Shown in pieces: positions 1 to 7,067 of a DNA stretch of 40,204 bases. The stretch is from Flavobacterium sp. GTDB lineage: Bacteria; Bacteroidota; Bacteroidia; Flavobacteriales; Flavobacteriaceae. Every line of letters begins with the position of its first letter. The first letter of the stretch is position 1. The notes under the pieces are model-generated. The model saw only the letters and a program-made list of their open reading frames with translations, did no database searches and was not told where the DNA came from. The stretch is from the NCBI RefSeq assembly GCF_028689845.1, contig NZ_JAQVCH010000025.1, positions 1 through 40,204 of the forward strand. Reading direction: 5' to 3'. Position numbers and translations under genes: made by a program.

Positions 1-10
1 TGTCTATCAT

Positions 11-111
11 AACTATGTAAATATATAAAATGTTAAAAAGTTATTTCCGAAAATTTTTGAGCTTTTTAAATTAGCTCAAATTTTCAGAATAACTTTTTAA
101 CTTACACAGTT
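11..111. repeat. Long imperfect inverted repeat at window edge
   Basis: The arms run from about 11-63 and 73-111 around a loop of about 9 bases. The innermost part is GAGCT/AGCTC, followed by GAAAATTT and by a perfect 14-base arm (GTTAAAAAGTTATT at 32-45, complement at 88-101). Further out, AACTATGTAA (11-20) pairs with TTACACAGTT (102-111) with one G:T-type difference, leaving an 11-base bulge in the left arm. It lies downstream of the minus-strand gene ending at 135. It could be a terminator or the remains of a palindromic mobile element; the sequence does not decide. Confidence 0.6.
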
Positions 112-134
112 CGTGGTATACTACCAACTATTTT

Positions 135-578
135 TTAGGTATTTAAATCTAAATCTCGAATGTAATCTTCATATTCGTAGAAGAAAAGTTCAAATTTTTC
201 CATATTTTTTTCAAAAAAATCAAAAATTATTGGCCAGTTTGCTTTGTTATTCAAACTAATATTATGAAGTTCAATCCAAATTCTACTAATTATTTTTCCG
301 TTTTCTAATTGAAAGTTTCTGTCGAAAATTACTTCTGAAAGGTAATCTTCACGTAAAATAGTTTGAAGTGATTCTATTTTTTCGAAATAAATTTTTCGAA
401 GTTCTTCATTTTTGGGTTCAATATCCAAACTCACAATTGCTTTTTTATTATCTACATAAAATTTAAAAGCTACTTCTTTTATTTTCGTATTGTATAATAA
501 CCATTTTCTAGGATTACTTTCTGCAAAAGCAATCCAAAATTCTCTTTTAATCTTTAGAGCTTCTTCTTTACTATACAT
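135..578 (-). CDS. DUF4268 family protein
   Basis: This 147-residue soluble protein has no signal peptide or membrane segment. Its layout resembles DUF4268, a small domain of unknown function common in Bacteroidota: an N-terminal KEEALKIKREFW helix and a C-terminal aromatic and acidic segment (FFEKNMEKFELFFYEYE). The family is sometimes fused to or found near nucleases, but nothing here indicates such a role. Its ATG overlaps the stop of the upstream cyclophilin gene (TAATG on the minus strand), so the two are probably one transcript with coupled translation. Family assignment is from recall of the sequence pattern; function is unknown. Confidence 0.7.
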   Translation of the reverse strand: MYSKEEALKIKREFWIAFAESNPRKWLLYNTKIKEVAFKFYVDNKKAIVSLDIEPKNEELRKIYFEKIESLQTILREDYLSEVIFDRNFQLENGKIISRIWIELHNISLNNKANWPIIFDFFEKNMEKFELFFYEYEDYIRDLDLNT

Positions 579-1285
579 TATTTGATAACGTTTATTTTCA
601 TTTTTATATTAAATAAAGGATACTCACCTTTATCTGTTTTTTGAGCTGCAATTTGATCTAATACCTCAAATCCTTTAGTGATTTTACCAAAAATAGTATG
701 TTCACCATCAAGATGATGTTCGCCTTTTGTGTTTTGTACAAAATAAAATTCGTAGGGATTACTGAGTTTGTCGGGATTGTCATCCCATGAACGAGCGGCA
801 GCTAATGCTCCGTAATCATGTTTTAAACCGCTAATAAATTCAGGTGGAATTAAGTAGTTGCCTATCCTTTTCCGATCTTTTTTGGTTAGCGATTCATCTG
901 AATTTCCCCCTTGCACCACAAAATTTTTCACTACTCTATGAAAAAATGTAGAATTAAAATAGTTTTTTTTGGTTAAATAGATAAAATTTGCTCGATGAAG
1001 CGGTGTTTTTTTTTCTAATTCCACTTCAATATTTCCGAATTCTGTTTCTATTTCAATTTTTGTTTCCGGATTTAGTTCTCCATACCATGTTAAAAAATCG
1101 ACAACATTTTCATTCGATAAAACTACAGTATTTAAGTTATATCTTGGTTTGGATGTTTTTTTTTCTTTCTCGATTGTATTATTTTTTTGGTCTGTATTAA
1201 TTTCTACAGTATCTTTAGTATTATTTTTACAAGCTACAAGTGTCAATATGAGTATTAATAGTAGTGTTTTATGGAGTTTCATCAT
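578..1285 (-). CDS. Peptidyl-prolyl isomerase, cyclophilin type, lipoprotein
   Basis: The product is 235 residues and begins with a lipoprotein signal ending in LVAC (Cys19). After a polar linker comes a cyclophilin domain from about residue 75 to the end. FHRVVKNFVVQGG carries the catalytic Arg and the Phe/Gln of the active site, and HTIFGKITKGFEVLD is the usual C-terminal core strand. It should catalyse cis-trans isomerisation of prolyl bonds in periplasmic or outer-membrane client proteins, anchored by its lipid. Two adjacent ATG codons are possible starts (1285 or 1282). A -7 box, TATTTTTG, lies 16 bases upstream, inside the divergent Nudix gene. The gene is followed directly by the DUF4268 gene. 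Confidence 0.9.
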   Translation of the reverse strand: MMKLHKTLLLILILTLVACKNNTKDTVEINTDQKNNTIEKEKKTSKPRYNLNTVVLSNENVVDFLTWYGELNPETKIEIETEFGNIEVELEKKTPLHRANFIYLTKKNYFNSTFFHRVVKNFVVQGGNSDESLTKKDRKRIGNYLIPPEFISGLKHDYGALAAARSWDDNPDKLSNPYEFYFVQNTKGEHHLDGEHTIFGKITKGFEVLDQIAAQKTDKGEYPLFNIKMKINVIK

Positions 1286-1909
1286 TTTTTAAAATATATC
1301 CCAAAAATAGCAAAAGAAACGCTACCTGCGGCATCTGCTCATATAAAAATGGTTCCACTTGAACGTTTAAATGCCTTAAAAGCATTGAATCCAAGTGATT
1401 TAATACCTAAAAAGGCAGCGGTTATGATGCTTTTTTATCCTAAAAATAAAGAAACGCATTTGGTTTTGATAGTGCGAAATAGTTATCCTGGTGTTCATTC
1501 TTCACAGATTGCATTTCCTGGCGGAAAAGTGGAGATAGAAGATGCATCATTAGCTCATACTGCTTTACGCGAAACGGAAGAAGAAATTGGAGTTGATCGA
1601 AATAAAATTGAAATAATCAAATCATTTACAGATGTTTATATTCCGCCAAGTAATTTTTTGGTTTCTCCTTACTTAGGTATTTGTCAATCTACTTTAGAAT
1701 TTGAATTACAACCCGATGAAGTAGCTGGCATTGTTGAACTTTCCTTAAATGATTTTTTAAATGACAAAAATGTTGTCATGCGAAAATTATCTACTTCTTA
1801 TGCCCATGAGATAGATGTTCCCGCTTTTTTAGTCCGTGAACATATTGTTTGGGGAGCCACTGCCATGATGATGAGTGAATTGAAAGAAACCATAAAAATG
1901 GTACTTTAA
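1271..1909 (+). CDS. Nudix hydrolase, CoA pyrophosphatase (NudL) type
   Basis: The 212-residue protein has the segment preceding the Nudix box that is typical of CoA pyrophosphatases (LVLIVRNSYPGVHSSQIAFP) and then a Nudix box from GGK to REtEEEIG at about residues 85-110, which binds the catalytic divalent metal. Members of this group split CoA or acyl-CoA into 3',5'-ADP and (acyl-)phosphopantetheine. The start codon overlaps, head to head, the first codons of the cyclophilin gene (15 bases shared). I keep this ATG because relatives carry the same MEFxxFLKYxPKI N-terminus. The acyltransferase gene follows 54 bases later on the same strand. CoA is the likely substrate by family, not proven. 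Confidence 0.9.
   Translation: MEFHHFLKYIPKIAKETLPAASAHIKMVPLERLNALKALNPSDLIPKKAAVMMLFYPKNKETHLVLIVRNSYPGVHSSQIAFPGGKVEIEDASLAHTALRETEEEIGVDRNKIEIIKSFTDVYIPPSNFLVSPYLGICQSTLEFELQPDEVAGIVELSLNDFLNDKNVVMRKLSTSYAHEIDVPAFLVREHIVWGATAMMMSELKETIKMVL
1302..1309 (-). promoter_or_regulatory. Putative -7 box of the cyclophilin gene
   Basis: TATTTTTG on the minus strand fits the Bacteroidota TAnnTTTG element and lies 16 bases before the ATG. It sits inside the coding sequence of the oppositely oriented Nudix gene. No clear -33 TTG is visible. Confidence 0.45.
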
Positions 1910-1963
1910 TTGGTTTGTTTTTTATAAATTAGCGACTTGTTTTTTCCAAATAGCAAATTCATT

Positions 1964-2767
1964 ATGGGATTGTTTAAAAGAAATCCTTTCGGACATATTC
2001 TGTTTCTTAAAAAAAACCTCATTCGTATTTTTGGTGCCATGACGCATCAGCGGTATAGAGGATTTAATCAGATGCATATTGAAGGGTCTGAAATTATCAA
2101 GAATCTTCCGGAAACCAATGTTTTATTTATATCCAATCATCAAACCTATTTTGCTGACGTGGTTGCCATGTTTCATGTGTTTAATGCGAGTTTAAGCGGA
2201 CGAGTAGACAACATTAAAAATGTGGGTTATTTATGGCATCCTAAATTAAATATTTATTATGTCGCTGCCAGTGAAACAATGCAAGAAGGGTTATTGCCCA
2301 GAATTTTAGCGTATGCTGGAGCTATAACTGTTGATCGAACTTGGCGAGCAAAAGGAGAAGATGTAAAGCGAGATGTGAATCCAAATGATACTGAAAATAT
2401 TAAACTAGCTTTAAACGATGGGTGGGTGATTACTTTTCCACAAGGAACAACGCGTTCTTTTAAGCCTGTGCGGAAAGGGACTGCTCATATCATCAAACAA
2501 CACAAACCCATTGTAGTTCCGATTGTTATTGACGGCTTTCGACGTTCTTTTGACCGGAAAGGACTTCGCATCAAGAAAAAAGGAATTCTGCAATCGATGG
2601 TCATTAAAGAGCCTTTACAAATTGATTATGAAAACGAATCAATTGAAGAGATTGTTGAAAAAATCGAATTTGCCATTGAGCAACATGCTTCATTGCTGAA
2701 AGTAATTCCGGTAGAAGTCATACAAGAACAAGAAGAATTAGACAAAAAGAGAAAGTGGGAATACTAA
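1964..2767 (+). CDS. Lysophospholipid acyltransferase (PlsC-like)
   Basis: The 267-residue protein belongs to the glycerophosphate acyltransferase superfamily, which transfers an acyl chain to lysophosphatidic acid or a related lipid at the inner membrane. Motif I is N58-H59-QTYFA-D65 and motif III is FPQGTTR (158-164); both depart from the canonical HX4D and FPEGTR. GTAHIIKQHKPIVVPIVIDGF supplies the last conserved block. I start at ATG 1964 (MGLFKRNPFGH); a TTG 27 bases earlier is in frame but unlikely. The last four bases overlap the end of the convergent membrane-protein gene. The exact lipid substrate cannot be read from the sequence. Confidence 0.87.
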   Translation: MGLFKRNPFGHILFLKKNLIRIFGAMTHQRYRGFNQMHIEGSEIIKNLPETNVLFISNHQTYFADVVAMFHVFNASLSGRVDNIKNVGYLWHPKLNIYYVAASETMQEGLLPRILAYAGAITVDRTWRAKGEDVKRDVNPNDTENIKLALNDGWVITFPQGTTRSFKPVRKGTAHIIKQHKPIVVPIVIDGFRRSFDRKGLRIKKKGILQSMVIKEPLQIDYENESIEEIVEKIEFAIEQHASLLKVIPVEVIQEQEELDKKRKWEY

Positions 2768-3405
2768 TACTCCATTTTCTTTAATTCTTCATAATTTCGG
2801 TGTAGACGTTTCATTAAAAAACCATAAATAAGTCGGTAGAAAAGCCAAAACAATCCTAACGTAATGGCAAATAAAGCCACATATGTAAGTCCGATTATAA
2901 TCCAAAACGACTGTGGAAATGAATTTTTTGTTTGCTCTATGATTTCATTTAAATTGGGGTCATAAATTAGTTGTGAAACTACTACTGCTATAAAGAGAAA
3001 AGCAAACATGGCTAAATTATACCATATATAATATTGCACTGTTTTTCTAGTTTTGATGATGGTTTGCATTAATTTGCGAACAGTTTCTGTACTAGAAATA
3101 TTTTTGAAATTTTTATAAAAACAATATATAAAAAAGAAAATTACGGCATAATTGACAATTCCAATAACTTTAAAAAGGGTGTCAAGGTGATATAATTCAA
3201 CTGTTTTAACATAATTATCATCTACATATAATAAACTTATAGCCGACCAAATTAGCAATTCAATTAAACTGATTACTAAAATCCACTTTACGATAGATGA
3301 AGACCGTTTATGAATCATATCATAAATCTGGTTTTCGGTCACTTGTTCATATGAATGGGTATCATTTTTCCAAGCTTTTTTCAATAATTCTAATTCCTCC
3401 GTCAT
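2764..3405 (-). CDS. Four-helix membrane protein paired with an ECF sigma factor
   Basis: The 213-residue protein has a soluble N-terminus of about 38 residues, four predicted membrane segments (about 40-60, 78-96, 126-146 and 167-190) and a short basic C-terminal tail. It starts 4 bases after the stop of the ECF sigma gene, the usual position of an anti-sigma factor. The N-terminal WKN...YDMIHKRSSS segment is a plausible sigma-binding region, but it has no zinc-binding anti-sigma HX3CX2C motif and no FecR domain. I do not recognise a named family with confidence. The anti-sigma role is inferred from position and topology only. Confidence 0.7.
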   Translation of the reverse strand: MTEELELLKKAWKNDTHSYEQVTENQIYDMIHKRSSSIVKWILVISLIELLIWSAISLLYVDDNYVKTVELYHLDTLFKVIGIVNYAVIFFFIYCFYKNFKNISSTETVRKLMQTIIKTRKTVQYYIWYNLAMFAFLFIAVVVSQLIYDPNLNEIIEQTKNSFPQSFWIIIGLTYVALFAITLGLFWLFYRLIYGFLMKRLHRNYEELKKMEY

Positions 3406-3409
3406 ATTC

Positions 3410-3904
3410 CTAGGGATTTACAATTTTTTTTAATTTTCCTTTAATTCTATTCATCTTCACTCTAGCATTTACTTCACTAATTCCTAGTGTTTCTGCAATT
3501 TCTTCATAGTTTTTGTCTTCTAAATACATAAAAACTAATGCTTTTTCAATATCATTCAATTGCTGAACCGCTTTGTATAACAATTTAATCTGTTCTTCTT
3601 CTTCGAAATTATAATCTTCTGGAGCGATGAACTGTCTTTTCCCCTCCATGTCTGTAGTCGCAACCATTCGTGTGCTTTTCCGATATAAGGTAATGGCCGT
3701 ATTTAAAGCAACACGATAAGCCCAAGTAGAAAATTTAGACTCTCCCCTGAACTTCGGGAAAGCTTTCCATAATTGAATCGTAATTTCCTGAAACAAATCC
3801 TTATGAGCATCATCCCCGGAAGTGTATAACCTACAAATCTTATGAATGATGTTCTGATTTTCTTTTAATTGAGTAACAAAAGCTTGTTCCAGTGAATTGC
3901 TCAT
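3410..3904 (-). CDS. RNA polymerase sigma factor, ECF type
   Basis: The 164-residue protein contains only regions sigma-2 and sigma-4. Region 2 includes DLFQEITIQLWKAF and GESKFSTWAYRVALNTA, which would contact the -10 element and core polymerase. Region 4 (about residues 110-160) ends in a helix-turn-helix, NYEEIAETLGISEVNARVKM, for -35 recognition. It is joined to the membrane protein at 2764-3405, which probably controls it. Its targets are unknown. The 200 bases upstream, shared with the divergent NADH dehydrogenase gene, hold a weak TAACTTG element on its own strand but nothing clearly autoregulatory. Confidence 0.93.
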   Translation of the reverse strand: MSNSLEQAFVTQLKENQNIIHKICRLYTSGDDAHKDLFQEITIQLWKAFPKFRGESKFSTWAYRVALNTAITLYRKSTRMVATTDMEGKRQFIAPEDYNFEEEEQIKLLYKAVQQLNDIEKALVFMYLEDKNYEEIAETLGISEVNARVKMNRIKGKLKKIVNP

Positions 3905-4105
3905 ATACGATTAGTAGTGATTTTATTTAAATTGTTACAAGTTATTTATTTTTTTCAATTCGTCACTTTTTTCTAACTTCATTTTCTTCATAAATAATTA
4001 TATGTAAGCAAGGACATTCATAAAATCAATTAATTTTCATTAAAATTCTACTTATCTTTACTCCAATAAATAGCGGATTAATCAGCTTTAAATAGAAAGA
4101 AAAAA

Positions 4106-5410
4106 ATGAATATTCCAAGTTCGAATCTTCCTCGTATAGTTATCATTGGCGGAGGTTTTGCGGGTATTGCACTAGCAAAGAAACTTAAAAATAAACGTGT
4201 TCAAGTTGTTTTATTAGACAAACATAACTACCATACTTTTCAACCCCTATTATATCAAGTAGCAACAGGCGGGCTAGAAGCGGGTTCAATTGCCTATCCG
4301 ATTCGGAAAGTAGTACAAGAATATCAAAACTTTTATTTCCGGTTGGCTTTTGTGAATGAAATCGATACTGATAATCAAATTGTAAAAGCTGATATTGGCG
4401 AATTGCGTTATGATTATTTGGTGCTGGCCACAGGTTCAAAAACCAATTTTTTTGGAAATAAAGAAATCGAGCGAAACAGTGTGGCGATGAAAACGATTCC
4501 GCAATCGCTTAATATTCGCAGTTTAATTTTAGAAAATTTTGAGCAAGCTTTATTGACTAATGATATTCACGACCGGCATAGTTTGATTAATTTTGTGTTG
4601 GTAGGAGCCGGACCAACAGGAGTAGAATTAGCAGGTGCTTTAGCAGAAATGAAAAAAGCAATTTTGCCAAAAGACTATCCCGATTTGGATGTGCGAAAAA
4701 TGCAAATTAACCTTATTCAAGCGGGGGATCGAATTTTGGATGGGATGAGTGAAAAATCATCGCAAGCAGCAGAGGATTTTTTGACTGATTTAGGTGTGAA
4801 TATTTGGAAAAATGTGCGGGTCACGAGTTATGATGGTAAAACGGTAACAACTAATACAGATTTAACTTTTGATTCGGCTACTGTAATTTGGACTGCTGGT
4901 GTGCAAGGAGCGTTGCCAAGTGGCATTAACAATAATGCTGTTATTCCACGTGCAGAACGAGTAAAAGTTAATGATTACAATCAAGTAGAAGGTTACGAAA
5001 ATATTTTTGCTGTTGGTGATATTGCAGCCATGATTTCGCTCAAAAATCCGCAAGGTCATCCAATGATGGCACAACCTGCTATACAACAAGGAAGGTGGTT
5101 AGGGGAGAACATTGTTAGAAAACTTCATAAAAAGCCGCTTAAACCATTTGTCTACAATGACAAAGGTTCAATGGCAACAATAGGCAGAAACAAAGCGGTG
5201 GTTGATTTACCAAACCTACATTTTCACGGTATTTTTGCTTGGTTTGTGTGGATTTTTGTGCATTTGTTTTCATTAATTGGTTATAAAAACAAGGTTGTGG
5301 TATTGACCAATTGGATTTACAATTACATCCGTTTGGATAGAGAAGGCCGATTGATTATTAGACCTTATAAAAAGAAAGCGATAACTTCTTATATTGCAGA
5401 TGAAGTTTAG
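4106..5410 (+). CDS. ndh: Type II NADH dehydrogenase (NDH-2-like)
   Basis: The 434-residue flavoprotein has an N-terminal FAD-binding Rossmann motif (IIGGGFAGIALAKKL), a second dinucleotide motif for NAD(P)H at mid-length (LVGAGPTGVELAG), the ATG/AVGD flavin motifs (LVLATGSKT, IFAVGDIA) and the quinone-site-like AQPAIQQG segment. A hydrophobic stretch (FAWFVWIFVHLFSLIG) and an amphipathic basic C-terminus fit attachment to the inner membrane face. It should oxidise NADH and reduce menaquinone without pumping protons. A possible -7 element (TATCTTTA, 4053-4060) precedes it. It ends just before the inverted repeat at 5415-5490. Confidence 0.92.
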   Translation: MNIPSSNLPRIVIIGGGFAGIALAKKLKNKRVQVVLLDKHNYHTFQPLLYQVATGGLEAGSIAYPIRKVVQEYQNFYFRLAFVNEIDTDNQIVKADIGELRYDYLVLATGSKTNFFGNKEIERNSVAMKTIPQSLNIRSLILENFEQALLTNDIHDRHSLINFVLVGAGPTGVELAGALAEMKKAILPKDYPDLDVRKMQINLIQAGDRILDGMSEKSSQAAEDFLTDLGVNIWKNVRVTSYDGKTVTTNTDLTFDSATVIWTAGVQGALPSGINNNAVIPRAERVKVNDYNQVEGYENIFAVGDIAAMISLKNPQGHPMMAQPAIQQGRWLGENIVRKLHKKPLKPFVYNDKGSMATIGRNKAVVDLPNLHFHGIFAWFVWIFVHLFSLIGYKNKVVVLTNWIYNYIRLDREGRLIIRPYKKKAITSYIADEV

Positions 5411-5414
5411 TTTA

Positions 5415-5490
5415 CAGTCTCAGTTTTCAGTCTCGGTCTCAGTCTCAGTTTTTAATTAATAGTTGCAGCTGCGACTGAAAACTGCGACTG
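5415..5490. repeat. CAGTCTCAG-type inverted repeat between convergent genes
   Basis: The left arm, CAGTCTCAGTTTTCAGTCTC (5415-5434), matches the reverse complement of 5471-5490 at 18 of 20 positions; the two differences are both T versus G. Between the arms the CAGTCTCAG unit is repeated once more (5439-5448). The element fills nearly the whole space between ndh and the DUF3810 gene and ends one base before the latter's stop codon. It may serve as a two-way terminator and looks like a dispersed palindromic repeat. Confidence 0.8.
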
Positions 5491-5491
5491 C

Positions 5492-6547
5492 CTACTTTCT
5501 TCCCAATCCAATCATCAATCCTACAAATTTACTGTAGCCTTCCATGCCGTCTTTTTGTTGGTTGAATTTAAGGAAATTATCGTAGAATGTCTCGAAAATG
5601 GGTTCTATAAAACTTTGGTATTGTTCATTAAATTGTTTGCTTTCCTCATAATTTTTTAAAATTCCTCTATTGATAAAAGGGACGAATTTCTTGCTTTTGC
5701 CTTCCTCAATGCGTTCTAAATTTCGAAGGCAATGTTTTACCGCAAAACTGTAGCCAGAATATTGAAAATAGATATCGTCACTTTTTACCGAAGCTAAAAA
5801 CCCGATGAAATTGGCTTCACTTTCGCTCGCATAACCAATTTGATGTGCCATTTCATGTAAAGTCGTTGTTGGAAAATTATATTTTGGCAAACAGTCATTC
5901 ACTTGGGCTTCATTGGTAAACGGATTTAAATAACCGCCAAATCCCATATAACTTAACGGAATGCTAATTAAAGAAGGTTTAATACTTTCATTTTGGTATT
6001 TTAAAAACGAAAAGTGTTTTTCTGTCGATTGATAACTTTGGACGCTTTTTTCAAAAATTTCTTTTGTAGAATACGGAATGGTCACTTTTAGCGAATCATT
6101 TTTTGTGATTTGATGATGAATGGCATTTGTTTTTTCAATTAATTCCATAGTGAAAACTTCCAATTCTGCGGTAGAATATTCTTTGTCAATTTCTAATTTT
6201 TCATTCAATGGAACCCGATGATAATTGGTTGCCCATAAAAAATGGAATAAAAAATAGAATACAGATGCAAAACTCAAGATTTTCAAAAGATTGTCTTTCC
6301 AGTTTATTTTCCATGTTTTTCTAACGTTCCAAAACCATTTAAAAACTAAAAACAATACGATTCCGTAAAGCACATCACCAATAGAAATTGAAGTAAATCC
6401 GAATGTAATTCGCAAAAATTTTGATAAAAAAGGATAGATTCCGTTACTGTAAAACGCTTCAATAAATTTTGGAAATAAGGAGGCAATTTTTAATACAATT
6501 AACTGTATCAAAAGTAAAAGCGGGAGTATGTATTTTTTCTGAACCAT
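5492..6547 (-). CDS. DUF3810 family membrane metallopeptidase-like protein
   Basis: The 351-residue protein has three likely N-terminal membrane segments (about 8-25, 55-72 and 90-108) followed by a large domain. That domain carries H231-E232-M-A-H235-Q, an HExxH zinc motif, and downstream ESEANF, which supplies the likely third metal ligand as in gluzincin-type peptidases. This is the pattern of DUF3810, a Bacteroidota family with no assigned substrate. The enzyme domain probably lies outside the cytoplasm. The gene stands alone, converging with ndh and divergent from the ferredoxin gene. Peptidase activity is inferred from the motif alone. Confidence 0.85.
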   Translation of the reverse strand: MVQKKYILPLLLLIQLIVLKIASLFPKFIEAFYSNGIYPFLSKFLRITFGFTSISIGDVLYGIVLFLVFKWFWNVRKTWKINWKDNLLKILSFASVFYFLFHFLWATNYHRVPLNEKLEIDKEYSTAELEVFTMELIEKTNAIHHQITKNDSLKVTIPYSTKEIFEKSVQSYQSTEKHFSFLKYQNESIKPSLISIPLSYMGFGGYLNPFTNEAQVNDCLPKYNFPTTTLHEMAHQIGYASESEANFIGFLASVKSDDIYFQYSGYSFAVKHCLRNLERIEEGKSKKFVPFINRGILKNYEESKQFNEQYQSFIEPIFETFYDNFLKFNQQKDGMEGYSKFVGLMIGLGRK

Positions 6548-6653
6548 TCCTAGTTGTAAATATAGTTAATTGGTTTTAAATTGAATTTGTAATTTTATGT
6601 AAGGAATTTAATTTTTTTTAACATGTTTATTTAGAATAAATAAAAATAATATT

Positions 6654-6661
6654 TATCTTTG
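6654..6661 (+). promoter_or_regulatory. -7 box of the ferredoxin gene
   Basis: TATCTTTG matches the TAnnTTTG consensus and lies 18 bases before the ATG at 6680. It rules out the in-frame TTG at 6659, which is the end of the box itself. Confidence 0.6.
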
Positions 6662-6679
6662 AGGCATCATTTTTCAAAC

Positions 6680-6937
6680 ATGGGAAAAGCTAAAAAATCA
6701 GAAAAATTAATTTATTTCTGCGACGGTAAAAAATGTTGTAAATATAATCAAGAAATCAAAGATTGTTTGATGGACTTGGTTAAAGACAATGGTTTGAAAA
6801 AAAAGGAGGTAATTGGTAAAATGAAATGCCAAGGCATGTGCAAACAAGCCCCTGTTTTATGTATTCATAAAAATGAATGTGTGGGCAAAGTAACTCCTAC
6901 AGAGGCCAAAAAACTCTTCGAAAAGCATATTGCTTAA
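6680..6937 (+). CDS. Thioredoxin-like (2Fe-2S) ferredoxin domain protein
   Basis: The protein has 85 residues. Cys14 and Cys19 (with a neighbouring Cys20) in FCDGKKCCK, plus Cys50 and Cys54 in KCQGMCKQAP, give the CX4C...CX3C spacing of thioredoxin-fold [2Fe-2S] ferredoxins such as the NuoE/HoxF-type small domains. It is likely a cytosolic one-electron carrier, though its partner is not visible nearby. ATG 6680 is chosen because a -7 promoter box covers the upstream TTG. It is monocistronic; pepD follows with its own promoter. Confidence 0.82.
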   Translation: MGKAKKSEKLIYFCDGKKCCKYNQEIKDCLMDLVKDNGLKKKEVIGKMKCQGMCKQAPVLCIHKNECVGKVTPTEAKKLFEKHIA

Positions 6938-7003
6938 TCTTTATTTCTGAAATTTTATTAAAACTTTACGTTTTCCAATCCCTTCGAAATAGTATATTCT
7001 TCG

Positions 7004-7011
7004 TAACTTTG
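7004..7011 (+). promoter_or_regulatory. -7 box of pepD
   Basis: TAACTTTG fits TAnnTTTG. It leaves a leader of roughly 50 bases containing two small hairpins (7012-7030 and 7037-7053). Confidence 0.5.
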
Positions 7012-7067
7012 TTGTGCTTATAAAACACAATAACTCAGAGTTTAAGTAACTCTACAACTCATAAAAA

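Noticed and set aside
988..1200. Plus-strand open frame of 70 codons inside the cyclophilin gene
   Set aside because: It is antisense to a well-supported gene, has low-complexity Phe/Leu content and no promoter or family match.
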